Assembly: GCA_050287965.1 (NCBI GenBank)
Contig: JBNKCX010000020.1
Location: forward strand, 1-7,245
Direction of reading: 5' to 3'
From: CBFDBF01 sp050287965
Lineage (GTDB): Bacteria > Pseudomonadota > Gammaproteobacteria > Chromatiales > Chromatiaceae
Length of the DNA stretch: 7,245 nucleotides
This document shows, in pieces, positions 1-7,238 of the stretch (within the stretch, counting starts at the first letter, position 1; every line of letters starts with the position of its first letter). The position numbers and the translations under genes are program-made. The notes beneath the pieces are model-generated. The model made no database searches, had not been told where the DNA came from, and saw only the letters and a program-made list of their open reading frames with translations.

Positions 1-1394
<1,394 letters not shown>

Positions 1395-1398
<4 letters not shown>

Positions 1399-1979
1399 GC
1401 CCGGGCCTCCCCGCTCTTGTCTTTCTTGGCGGCCTTTTTGGCCTTCGCCTCGTTCTCTTCTTCCGCATGGCCGGGGAGGATCTCGCCGCAGCTCTTGGCG
1501 TGCTTCTTCAGCTCCCGCTGGGCGTTGGCGCCGGTCAGATTGCCCACGATGGTGTCATCGATGACCAGGGCCGGTGCCAGGCTGCAGCAACCGACGCAGG
1601 CCACGTCTTCAATGGTGTAACTGCCGTTGGGGGCGGTGTCCTTGTCATTGTCGGTGATGCCCAAGGAGTGCCGTAACGCCGTATTCAGGCGATCCGCACC
1701 ACGCACATGACAGGCGGTGCCGTGGCACACCTTGAGCAGGTGCCGGCCCACCGGTTTCATCCGGAACTGGGCATAGAAGGTGGCTACCCCGTAGAGCTGG
1801 CTGGCGGTGATATCGGTTTTGGCGACCACCAGATCCATGGCGTCCCGCGGTAGATAACCGTATTCGCCCTGAATGGCCTGCAGGAGAGGTACCGCGGCGG
1901 AGACATCGCCGCCGATTCCTTCTATCCATTTGTCGACCAGCTTCGGATCGACAGTTGCTTCCAGGGATTCATTGCTCAC
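1395..1979 (-). CDS. NuoE-like [2Fe-2S] thioredoxin-like subunit of the same oxidoreductase
   Basis: Small iron-sulfur subunit partnering the NuoF-like flavoprotein, 194 residues. Residues about 15-75 are the helical NuoE amino-terminal part (GEYGYLPRDAMDLV, then the family signature ASQLYGVATFYAQF). The thioredoxin-like ferredoxin domain carries all four [2Fe-2S] ligands: C85 and C90 (CHGTAC), C128 and C132 (CVGCC). After about residue 163 there is an unusual charged tail rich in Lys, Glu and Ala, longer than in typical NuoE. I chose the GTG start at 1979 because AAGGAGGT lies at 1986-1993, an ideal distance away, and the protein then begins just ahead of the conserved fold; an in-frame ATG at 2069 would add 30 residues with no family resemblance and would read through the ribosome site. 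First gene of the visible operon; the stop overlaps the next start. Equivalent to FdsG, HoxE or HndA depending on the unseen catalytic subunit. Confidence 0.95.
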
Positions 1980-1985
1980 GTCGTG

Positions 1986-1993
1986 ACCTCCTT
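1986..1993 (-). promoter_or_regulatory. Strong ribosome binding site deciding the NuoE-like start
   Basis: The minus strand reads AAGGAGGT six bases before GTG at 1979, a near-complete match to the anti-Shine-Dalgarno sequence. It supports the GTG over the upstream ATG at 2069. Confidence 0.85.
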
Positions 1994-2098
1994 CTAGAGC
2001 ACAAATATGCTTAAGAATTGAATTGCGAAAAACCGGAAGAATACGTTGTTTTTCGCCCCCCAAGATCACGCCTAAGGGCGACCCGGGGAAGAATGCCG

Positions 2099-2123
2099 AT
2101 TACGGATCGGATCCGTAATAATA
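2099..2123 (-). promoter_or_regulatory. 21-base palindrome beside a possible -10 box upstream of the NuoE/NuoF-like operon
   Basis: Arms ATTACGGATC (2099-2108) and GATCCGTAAT (2110-2119) are perfect reverse complements around a single G, so this is a symmetric site of the size bound by dimeric regulators. On the minus strand a TATTAT hexamer (2118-2123, five of six matches to the -10 consensus) abuts it, which would put the transcription start inside the palindrome; no good -35 box is spaced for it. A second weak candidate is TTGTGT with TAATAT 18 bases on, at about 2137-2166. The site is about 120 bases before the GTG start. Its position suggests a repressor operator, but the regulator is unknown. 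Confidence 0.45.
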
Positions 2124-2263
2124 ACTAAATCTGAACTGCCCATATTACTGAATTAGCAGGTTCTTACACAACCTTTTCGCTAGATTTGGCGGGGTTTTCG
2201 TCGGGCCGAAAGCCTTAGGTATTTTTATGATTACTATTAATTTCCCTTTAAGTTGGCGCTCTT

Positions 2264-2290
2264 GGGGCAGGGGGCCGGGTTTGGGGCGGG
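2264..2290 (+). other. Run of five G-tracts, possible G-quadruplex, followed by a T-tract
   Basis: Plus-strand G runs of 4, 5, 3, 4 and 3 bases lie at 2264-2267, 2270-2274, 2277-2279, 2283-2286 and 2288-2290, separated by loops of 2, 2, 3 and 1 bases. This satisfies the usual pattern of four or more G3+ tracts with loops of 1-7 bases. Seven T residues follow at 2293-2299. Whether it folds or has a role in transcription is not known. Confidence 0.55.
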
Positions 2291-2426
2291 AATTTTTTTC
2301 CTTGCTGTTAAGCTGCAGTGTTATGTCTAGTTCCCGGACCCAAAGAAAGCTTGATGATGGGATCGAATTCGGAAAGAAAGAAGTCAGTAGCAAGGGTTAA
2401 GACGCCGAAAGGTATCAAAAAGCTGA

Positions 2427-2471
2427 TTCAGAAGTTCGAGTGTTTCATGGGTGTCCTATCTCACTTCTGAA
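2427..2471. repeat. 9-base inverted repeat with 27-base spacer
   Basis: TTCAGAAGT at 2427-2435 is the exact reverse complement of ACTTCTGAA at 2463-2471. The arm length is only moderately above chance for this span and no function can be assigned. Confidence 0.35.
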
Positions 2472-2726
2472 GCGGGAGGAACAAGTCTTCTCTTGGTAGT
2501 GCTCCTATTATTTCTCAGTGCGGCGGGGAGTTCTCTCCGAAGAGACAGACTCGGTGTCCAGAGCAATGGGCGTGGTAGTGATAGAAGTGCCGATGGGGTT
2601 TGGCGGGTTACGACGATGGGGCGAGAGCTTTGCCTTCAGGCGATTCAGAATGCCATCTCTGTTTTGGTAATAGCAGGTGATGTATCAGTGAACCGAGAGT
2701 CGTCAGCCTTATCAAAAGTGGAATAA

Positions 2727-2755
2727 TTGACCTAAAAAAACCGGTATACAATAAT
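2727..2755 (+). promoter_or_regulatory. Sigma70-type promoter for the orphan exported-protein gene
   Basis: TTGACC (2727-2732, five of six consensus bases) and AATAAT (2750-2755, four of six) are separated by exactly 17 bases. The expected start near 2762 gives a leader of about 40 bases before the GTG at 2801. AAGGGG at 2789-2794 is the ribosome binding site. Confidence 0.6.
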
Positions 2756-2800
2756 CGACTGCAAATACTTGTTTCATTTGGCTCATACAAGGGGCGTTCA

Positions 2801-3475
2801 GTGAAAAGAAAAAAGCTAATAGTGTCCATGATGGTCCTCCTATTTTTTATTTCCGCAAGCGCTTCCGGAAATAACCCCGAACCGAAAGCAATAACTATTG
2901 AAAGTGCGAAGCAATATCTTGCGGGACATTCCATGGTGCTTGGTGAGGGATTTAATACAAGTTATTTCTATTTTCACCCTAATCAGAAAGTGGCAATGCG
3001 ACAATATTTGAAACACGCCTCTAATGTTGGCGAATGGCGCGTTGAACATGGGGAATTGTGTTTCGATTTCGGGGTCAATGACAGAGGCTGCGTACCAAGT
3101 AGATTGGCGGAAGGAACGCTGGTTTTTGGACAGAACTACACAATTCTTCAAAAGGGGGATCGGTATAGCTTAGTGGACGACATTGAAGAAGGGAATCCAT
3201 ATAGCGATTTGGCAAAACAGGGCTTGCTCTATAAGTACAGGATTTCCGCTGCAAATAAATGCCTTGACGATCCATCAGTGACCCATACAGCGTTTGAGGA
3301 TCGGCTGGAAGGCGCCGGTATTTTTGATTGTGCTGAATACCGTGTATATGCCAAGCAGTTGGAAAAAGACTGTGAGGGAAGTGGAGATAGAAATAATTGT
3401 GTGGCACGGATGCTGCTCACACCGAGAAGCGACAAGGGGATTGATAGCAAAACACAGTCAACCTTTTATAAATGA
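2801..3475 (+). CDS. Hypothetical exported protein with six cysteines
   Basis: I do not recognise this 224-residue protein. It begins MKRKK, followed by a hydrophobic stretch (LIVSMMVLLFFIS) and a small-residue ending, so a Sec signal peptide is cleaved probably near residue 22-23 and the product is periplasmic or secreted. The mature part has cysteines at 87, 97, 154, 177, 191 and 200, an even number that could make three disulfides. Residues 33-125 read like a small beta-rich domain: SAKQYLAGHSMVLGEGF, then GEWRVEHGELCF and a second cysteine at GCVPS, a pattern I associate with small periplasmic domains such as DUF995, though the match is impressionistic. The last third (145-210) is cysteine-rich and more helical. 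The start is GTG with AAGGGG seven bases upstream and a well spaced promoter. It is the only plus-strand gene, and its DNA is AT-rich (26 of 60 G+C at 2881-2940 against 41 of 60 at 901-960), suggesting acquisition by transfer. Confidence 0.8.
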   Translation: MKRKKLIVSMMVLLFFISASASGNNPEPKAITIESAKQYLAGHSMVLGEGFNTSYFYFHPNQKVAMRQYLKHASNVGEWRVEHGELCFDFGVNDRGCVPSRLAEGTLVFGQNYTILQKGDRYSLVDDIEEGNPYSDLAKQGLLYKYRISAANKCLDDPSVTHTAFEDRLEGAGIFDCAEYRVYAKQLEKDCEGSGDRNNCVARMLLTPRSDKGIDSKTQSTFYK

Positions 3476-3489
3476 TTAAAGCTGGTTTG

Positions 3490-3535
3490 GTCGCCATCTC
3501 CGGCGACGAGACATGAAAGGGCGCTGCCGTTTCAT
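3490..3535 (+). terminator. Two adjacent hairpins after the orphan gene, possible terminator region
   Basis: GTCGCC (3490-3495) pairs with GGCGAC (3502-3507) across a six-base loop. Just beyond, ATGAAA plus GGC (3513-3522) pairs with GCC plus TTTCAT (3526-3535), nine pairs with one G/G mismatch and a three-base loop. Neither is followed by a T-run, so they are not canonical intrinsic terminators; they may stop transcription between the two convergent genes or protect a transcript end. Confidence 0.35.
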
Positions 3536-3557
3536 CGCGCGTGGAAATGATAAGAGC

Positions 3558-3582
3558 GGGCGAGATTGGTTAAAGATCGCCC
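3558..3582 (-). terminator. Possible terminator of fpr
   Basis: GGGCGA (3558-3563) and TCGCCC (3577-3582) are perfect reverse complements with a 13-base loop, 26 bases past the fpr stop on the minus strand. The bases that follow on that strand (GCTCTTATCATTTCC) are only moderately T-rich, so this is a weak candidate. Confidence 0.35.
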
Positions 3583-3607
3583 ATTTGCGGCCAGATGTCA
3601 TTTTCAG

Positions 3608-4423
3608 CTACCAGTATTTTTCCAGGTGTATCTGGCCGGGACTCTTCTTGGAGTGTTCCTTGAATCCCTCCCCCTCCAGCAGGCTGGTGGTTTCCATCAC
3701 CATGCGGGGGTTTCCGCAGAGAAAGACGTGGCTGTTTTCGGCTGTGGGGGTCAGGCCCCATGCCTGGGCGATGGCGCCGCGTCTCCAGAGGTCCTGGATA
3801 TATCCTGTATTGCCGCCCCAGGGGATGGTCTCTTCTTCCGGTCGGGTGATGATGGGAATGTAGAAGAAGTTGTCCAGCATCCGGTCCAGGGTGGCGAGCT
3901 CGGAGCGGTAGCCCAGATCCCAGGAGTGGCTGGCACCGTGAATGACGGCGATCTTTCGCGCCGCCTTCGGATCGACGGTGGTGCGGATCATGCTCATGTA
4001 GGGGGCGAGACCGGTGCCGGTGGCGATCATGATCAGATTGGATTCCGGCGGTATGTCCTGCAGGGTGAACATGCCGCTGAAACGGGTGCCGAGGTGTATC
4101 CGGTCACCGCGCTGCAGGGCGAAGATGCGCGGCGTCAGGGTCCCCGAGCGTACCAGGGAGATATAGAACTCCAGGTACTCTTTCTGCCTGGAGGAGGAAG
4201 CGATGGAGTAGGCGCGAATAACGATCTGATCCGGATCCCCCGGGTTCTCCTCCTCCGGATCGGAAAGCTCTATCCGGGGCGCGGACAGCGGCAGTCCCAG
4301 GACCACGAACTGTCCCGGGTGGTACTCATCAAGCTCCCAGCCCTCGGGGATGACGCGCAGAATAAGCGCCTCCGAGGTGACCTGAGTGATCTCGCCCACG
4401 ATCGCATTGAGTTCACGCGCCAT
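3608..4423 (-). CDS. fpr: Ferredoxin/flavodoxin--NADP(+) reductase
   Basis: Cytoplasmic FAD enzyme that moves electrons between NADPH and ferredoxin or flavodoxin; bacterial relatives supply iron-sulfur, radical-SAM and oxidative-stress functions. It has 271 residues, slightly longer than the usual 248-260. FAD domain: PGQFVVLGLP at 36-45 and the flavin motif RAYSIAS at 70-76. NADP domain: ATGTGLAPYMSMI at 134-146, then FLCGNPRMV at 235-242. The carboxyl end is EKYW, the aromatic-terminated tail typical of the bacterial Fpr subfamily, whose last residues contact the flavin. Extra length comes partly from an acidic, proline-rich insert at about 48-66 (SAPRIELSDPEEENPGDPD) between two strands of the FAD barrel. 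The ATG at 4423 has AAAGGAGC at 4431-4438. The gene is monocistronic: a strong terminator lies upstream after oprC and a convergent gene faces it. Ferredoxin versus flavodoxin preference cannot be judged. Confidence 0.95.
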   Translation of the reverse strand: MARELNAIVGEITQVTSEALILRVIPEGWELDEYHPGQFVVLGLPLSAPRIELSDPEEENPGDPDQIVIRAYSIASSSRQKEYLEFYISLVRSGTLTPRIFALQRGDRIHLGTRFSGMFTLQDIPPESNLIMIATGTGLAPYMSMIRTTVDPKAARKIAVIHGASHSWDLGYRSELATLDRMLDNFFYIPIITRPEEETIPWGGNTGYIQDLWRRGAIAQAWGLTPTAENSHVFLCGNPRMVMETTSLLEGEGFKEHSKKSPGQIHLEKYW

Positions 4424-4430
4424 CGCTATA

Positions 4431-4473
4431 GCTCCTTTCCGTTGTTATTTTACCAGCGGGCCGGTTCCGGCAA
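4431..4473 (-). promoter_or_regulatory. Candidate fpr promoter with extended -10, and ribosome site
   Basis: On the minus strand TGG then TAAAAT (4447-4455) forms an extended -10 element; TTGCCG (4468-4473) sits 15 bases upstream, a short spacing. A GCCGG/CCGGC inverted repeat (4460-4471) overlaps the spacer and -35. The predicted start falls at about 4440, leaving a short leader that contains the AAAGGAGC ribosome site (4431-4438). A second TAAAAT at 4478-4483 is an alternative -10. Confidence 0.35.
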
Positions 4474-4564
4474 CCCTATTTTAGACGGGAGCTCTGCAAT
4501 ATAGCCAGGATCCGTTGACGCTGCACGGTATGATCCGCGCTTTGCGACAGCTAGGCACGTCGTG

Positions 4565-4593
4565 TTCCGGATTTCCGGAATATCAAGGATATT
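4565..4593. repeat. Two back-to-back inverted repeats upstream of fpr
   Basis: TTCCGG (4565-4570) pairs with CCGGAA (4575-4580), loop ATTT. Sharing its last two bases, AATATC (4579-4584) pairs with GATATT (4588-4593), loop AAG. They lie between the oprC terminator and the fpr promoter region, about 145 bases before the fpr start. They could be regulator sites or remnants of a repeat; no T-tract follows. Confidence 0.45.
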
Positions 4594-4601
4594 CGACGGA
4601 T

Positions 4602-4635
4602 AAAAAAACCGGCCACCACAAAAGTGATGGCCGGT
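4602..4635 (-). terminator. Intrinsic terminator of the copper receptor gene
   Basis: On the minus strand ACCGGCCATCAC (4635-4624) pairs with GTGGTGGCCGGT (4619-4608) in a 12-pair stem with a single U-G wobble, a TTTT loop and a run of seven T residues. It begins 18 bases after the oprC stop codon and separates oprC from fpr transcription. Confidence 0.93.
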
Positions 4636-4653
4636 ATGGCGGGGGACAAACGC

Positions 4654-6702
4654 CTAGAATTTCAGATTAACACCGGCCCAGAAGGAGCGGCCCGGTTCGT
4701 TGATCTGAGTCGCAAGCGGATCAAAGCTGTTCGGCTTGTTTAGATGTTGGGCGTACTCTTCGTTAAACACGTTCTTCACCCCCAGCTCCAGCTCACCGTG
4801 TTTTCCGAGACTGTACCCCAGGTTCAGATCCAGGGTGATCCAGCCCGCGGTTTCATCGGCGTCGAGGCCGCTGCCGGTGGTCATGTCGTCGTCAACCCGG
4901 GTCTGTTTGGCGGCGGCCCGGACAATGCCGCCGACACTCCAGGGTCCGTTCTCATAGTCCAGGCTGAAGTGTCCTTCCAGAGGAGGCGTTTGGGCTATCG
5001 GCCGTCCGTCGGTATCGTTTTGGGCATGCACGTAGGCGAGTCCGAAGCCGGTGTTCCAGTTGCCCCAGCGCTGGCTCAACTCCAGTTCGATCCCGTAAAA
5101 CTCCGCGTCAATGTTGCGGTAGATGACGGCGTTGTCGGCCAGGAGAATCCCGTCCTGCCCATGGGCGCGGTCGTACAGGATGAAATCGTCCACATCGTTG
5201 TAATAGGCGGAAGTGGAAAAGTTGGTGCCGGCATCCTGAAAGACAAATCCGATCTCTGCCTGATGGTGTTTTTCCGGGTCCAGATCGGGGTTGCCGATCC
5301 AGCGCATGGCGGCTGTTCCCACCCACTTGGCCATATAGCGTTCGGTGGAGTCGGCGGTGCGGACGGTGCGGCTGGCGCTGACGTAGACGTATCCCGGGCC
5401 CTCTCCCAGTTCCTGCTTGAGCCGGATGAAGCCGCCCACGTTGTCCTCGTTGGAGTCGTGGCCGGTGGTGCCGTAGTACATGGCAAACATCTGATTAGGT
5501 GAGCGCATACCGGCGGCGTCCGGGTCGCCCAGTTCCGTCTCCACCCGGTCGTAACGCAGACCCAGGTCCAGGTGGGTGGAATCGGTCAGGTCGCTGCCGA
5601 GCTCGGTGAACAGTCCGAACTGCTGTAGCTGCGCATCCGCCCACATATGAGACATGACGGTGCCGGCGGTGTCGTTGTGTAGAATCGCCTCCCGCTGGTT
5701 GTCCTGGTAATCGGCACCGATGGTCCAGGTGGTGGCGGTGCTAAGGGAGATATCACCGCTTACCCGTCCGCCCCAGGTGTCCGACTCGGTGGGGGTGCGC
5801 AGCAGGGTGGCGGGTACCGTCGGCCGCAGACTGTAGTTGTCCATTACATGATCAACCGCGGTGTAGTAGAGCTCGGCATTGAGGGCGCCCCCGGTATCAG
5901 TGGCATGCTCCAATTTGAAGCGGTACATGTCGGCGTCAGACTCGGGGGCGTCCATCATTGCGCCGGCATAGAGCACATCGTCCTCGCGGGTGGCCTCTGC
6001 GGATAACTGGATCAGGGTATTCTCGTCCGGGGTTATACCGAAGGTCAGACCGGCACCCTTCTCCTCGTAGGCGGCACGGACCTCATCGCCGTCGCCGTCC
6101 TCGTAGTCGTCACCCTCGCCGTAATGGGCGTTGCCGCGCAGGAATATGTTACGGTTGCCGACGCTGAGATCGAGATAGGCCTGATGGGCGTCCGGGTTGC
6201 TGTCGTAGCTGTAGCCCGCGCTTCCGATGAAGTGTTCGCCGTCCTGAAAGTTCGGCCGGCCCCGCTCCAGCAGGATGGTGCCGCCGCTTCCGCCCCCGCC
6301 GTAGCGTACCGTCTGTGACCCTTTGATTACCGTCACGCTGTCATAGCTGTGCAGGGGGCCGTAGGCGACGGGAGGGTCCATGCGGTTGGGGCAGCCGCCG
6401 TGAAGATAGGCCCCGTCCAACAGCACGTTCAGGCGGGTCTGACTCTGGCCGCGAATAACCGGGTCGATGCCGTGTCCGCCCATGCGTACACCGGAGACGC
6501 CGGTGATGCTGCGCAGCATTTCACCGCTGTCGGCCGCCGGGGCCTTCTGCACGGTATAGGCCGGGACGTTGGTTCTGCCTTCAGGTTCCGCGATAGGGGT
6601 GGATTCCACCAGTATCTGGAGCAGTTCGTCAGGTTCCTCTGCATACGCCCCGTTGATTCCGATAATGCAACCGATGGCCAACACCAGCTTTTTTTGTTTC
6701 AT
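4654..6702 (-). CDS. oprC: TonB-dependent outer-membrane copper receptor (OprC/NosA family)
   Basis: Outer-membrane beta-barrel of 682 residues that takes up copper with energy from TonB-ExbB-ExbD. A signal peptide ends at about AYA (residues 19-21). A TonB-box-like segment (LQILVEST) lies near 28-35. The plug domain follows (about 44-150) with GGHGIDPVIRGQSQTRLNVLLDGA and SYDSVTVIKGSQTVRYG, both characteristic of the TonB-copper family. The copper site known from Pseudomonas aeruginosa OprC is a CxxxM motif in the plug and an HxM motif in the barrel; here they are C104-P-N-R-M108 and H285-V-M287, both intact. The barrel ends in VKNVFNEEYAQHLNK and a terminal phenylalanine as expected for BamA-dependent insertion. 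An acidic loop (DDYEDGDGDE, 198-207) stands out. In relatives this import supports nitrous oxide reductase and other copper enzymes; none of those genes is in view. The ATG at 6702 is preceded by a weak AGGGG. Confidence 0.96.
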   Translation of the reverse strand: MKQKKLVLAIGCIIGINGAYAEEPDELLQILVESTPIAEPEGRTNVPAYTVQKAPAADSGEMLRSITGVSGVRMGGHGIDPVIRGQSQTRLNVLLDGAYLHGGCPNRMDPPVAYGPLHSYDSVTVIKGSQTVRYGGGGSGGTILLERGRPNFQDGEHFIGSAGYSYDSNPDAHQAYLDLSVGNRNIFLRGNAHYGEGDDYEDGDGDEVRAAYEEKGAGLTFGITPDENTLIQLSAEATREDDVLYAGAMMDAPESDADMYRFKLEHATDTGGALNAELYYTAVDHVMDNYSLRPTVPATLLRTPTESDTWGGRVSGDISLSTATTWTIGADYQDNQREAILHNDTAGTVMSHMWADAQLQQFGLFTELGSDLTDSTHLDLGLRYDRVETELGDPDAAGMRSPNQMFAMYYGTTGHDSNEDNVGGFIRLKQELGEGPGYVYVSASRTVRTADSTERYMAKWVGTAAMRWIGNPDLDPEKHHQAEIGFVFQDAGTNFSTSAYYNDVDDFILYDRAHGQDGILLADNAVIYRNIDAEFYGIELELSQRWGNWNTGFGLAYVHAQNDTDGRPIAQTPPLEGHFSLDYENGPWSVGGIVRAAAKQTRVDDDMTTGSGLDADETAGWITLDLNLGYSLGKHGELELGVKNVFNEEYAQHLNKPNSFDPLATQINEPGRSFWAGVNLKF

Positions 6703-6718
6703 GACTGCCCCTGTAATT

Positions 6719-6748
6719 TTTATATGTATAAATCAGAACAACTGGCAA
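6719..6748 (-). promoter_or_regulatory. Candidate oprC promoter overlapping a 14-base palindrome
   Basis: On the minus strand TTGCCA (6743-6748) and TATAAA (6719-6724) are 18 bases apart, but this would start transcription at about 6712, right at the AGGGG ribosome site. TATACA (6725-6730) is an alternative -10 without a good -35. The -10 region is the perfect palindrome TTTATA-CA-TATAAA (6719-6732), which could be an operator for metal or oxygen control. I do not see a CueR dyad or an FNR/ANR TTGAT-N4-ATCAA box. Confidence 0.35.
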
Positions 6749-7017
6749 GCAGATTCCGCGCCAGATAATTTGGCTATAGAAATCAGTCGGTTGCCGTGTC
6801 GCATTTATTGGAGGGGGGGTTATATCACGCGCTGGTGAGGCATTTCATTTAGTATTCGCAATCTGTCGGGAGTGGGGTTTTGTCCTAACCGGAAACCCGT
6901 GATTCAAAATTGATATCCAGTTTCGTGACGTGTCTATAGTGGTTTTTCTAGTCCGGTAACTAGTTTCGCAGCCTCTAGGCTTCTGCGCTTTTATTTGCTT
7001 TATCTCAAAGGCTGCGA
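6733..7017. other. Upstream region of the copper receptor, no gene seen
   Basis: No supported gene. It contains an imperfect inverted repeat GCCAGAT/ATTTGGC (about 6761-6776) with one mismatch, a run of seven G residues near 6812-6820, a short palindrome AGCCT-CT-AGGCT (6970-6981), and the first arm of the AGGCT-GCG-AGCCT hairpin (7009-7021), which overlaps the start of the palindrome array. Confidence 0.45.
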
Positions 7018-7117
7018 GCCTATTTCTTTTGCTTGCCCAAAAATCCGCCGGGAGCGGATTTTCACGCAAGCCCCGAAGGGGTGAGGCGCAGGGATGCGCC
7101 GAATAAAAGAAATAGGC
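7018..7117. repeat. Composite palindromic element with a 13-base outer stem and internal hairpins
   Basis: Outer arms GCCTATTTCTTTT (7018-7030) and AAAAGAAATAGGC (7105-7117) are perfect reverse complements. Inside are, in order: GCTTGC (7031-7036)/GCAAGC (7066-7071) enclosing AAAATCCGC (7040-7048)/GCGGATTTT (7054-7062) across a symmetric 3x3 internal loop; CCCC-GAA-GGGG (7071-7081); and GGCGCA-GGGA-TGCGCC (7085-7100). The whole could fold as a multi-branched, cloverleaf-like structure in DNA or RNA. It has no T-tract and no coding match. I infer a dispersed repeat (REP or MITE-like) rather than a gene; the minus-strand frame crossing it is an artefact of the repeat. Confidence 0.7.
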
Positions 7118-7143
7118 GAAAGAAAAGGGCACTCCACGACTTG

Positions 7144-7238
7144 CCCCTTCGGGGTACCCTGCGTTCCTCACCGTCCCGGGGGCTCCAGCCACGGGCGGTC
7201 CCTCGCCCGCGCTGGAGGCGCCGCGTCCATGCGGCGCC
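7144..7238. repeat. Second group of GC-rich hairpins, continuing the palindrome array
   Basis: CCCC-TTC-GGGG (7144-7154) resembles the CCCC-GAA-GGGG hairpin of the first group. CTCCAGC (7183-7189)/GCTGGAG (7211-7217) encloses CGGGCG (7192-7197)/CGCCCG (7204-7209). Sharing one base, GGCGCCGC (7217-7224) pairs with GCGGCGCC (7231-7238) across a six-base loop. The array probably runs past the right edge. Confidence 0.6.

Larger units (their letters stand above)
1996..2726. other. Long region without a convincing gene, low in coding signal
   Basis: This stretch holds the upstream region of the NuoE-like gene, the palindrome at 2099-2119, a G-tract run at 2264-2290 and an inverted repeat at 2427-2471. 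Two small plus-strand frames were weighed. One at 2354-2470 encodes 38 basic residues beginning MMGSNSERKKS with only a weak purine-rich leader. Another runs to TAA at 2724-2726 from GTG 2451, TTG 2493 or GTG 2499; it has GGAGGA at 2475-2480 and a hydrophobic start (LVVLLLFLSAAG) but no recognisable family. The two overlap, and neither shows the codon use of the flanking genes. I read the stretch as non-coding or decayed DNA, possibly acquired. Confidence 0.5.

Noticed and set aside
1980..2069. Upstream ATG at 2069 as the start of the NuoE-like protein
   Set aside because: The added 30 residues do not fit the family, the strong ribosome site at 1986-1993 serves the GTG at 1979, and no ribosome site was seen for the ATG.
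2145..2393. Minus-strand open frame of 82 codons
   Set aside because: No ribosome site, no family resemblance, and it reads through the complement of the G-tract run as a Pro-rich low-complexity segment.
2608..2934. Minus-strand open frame of 108 codons
   Set aside because: It overlaps the promoter, ribosome site and signal-peptide region of the plus-strand exported-protein gene and has no recognisable features.
3566..4504. Plus-strand open frame of 312 codons
   Set aside because: It is antisense to fpr across nearly its whole length, and fpr has clear family motifs and a ribosome site.
4744..5502. Plus-strand open frame of 252 codons
   Set aside because: It is antisense to the copper receptor; the composition reflects the opposite strand's codons.
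7018..7117. tRNA or CRISPR interpretation of the cloverleaf-like palindrome
   Set aside because: There is no anticodon arm, T-loop GTTCRA-type sequence or CCA end, and no regularly spaced direct repeats; only inverted repeats are present.
6845..7192. Minus-strand open frame of 115 codons
   Set aside because: It runs straight through the nested palindromes, lacks a credible ribosome site and resembles no protein family; repeats of this kind often yield such frames.
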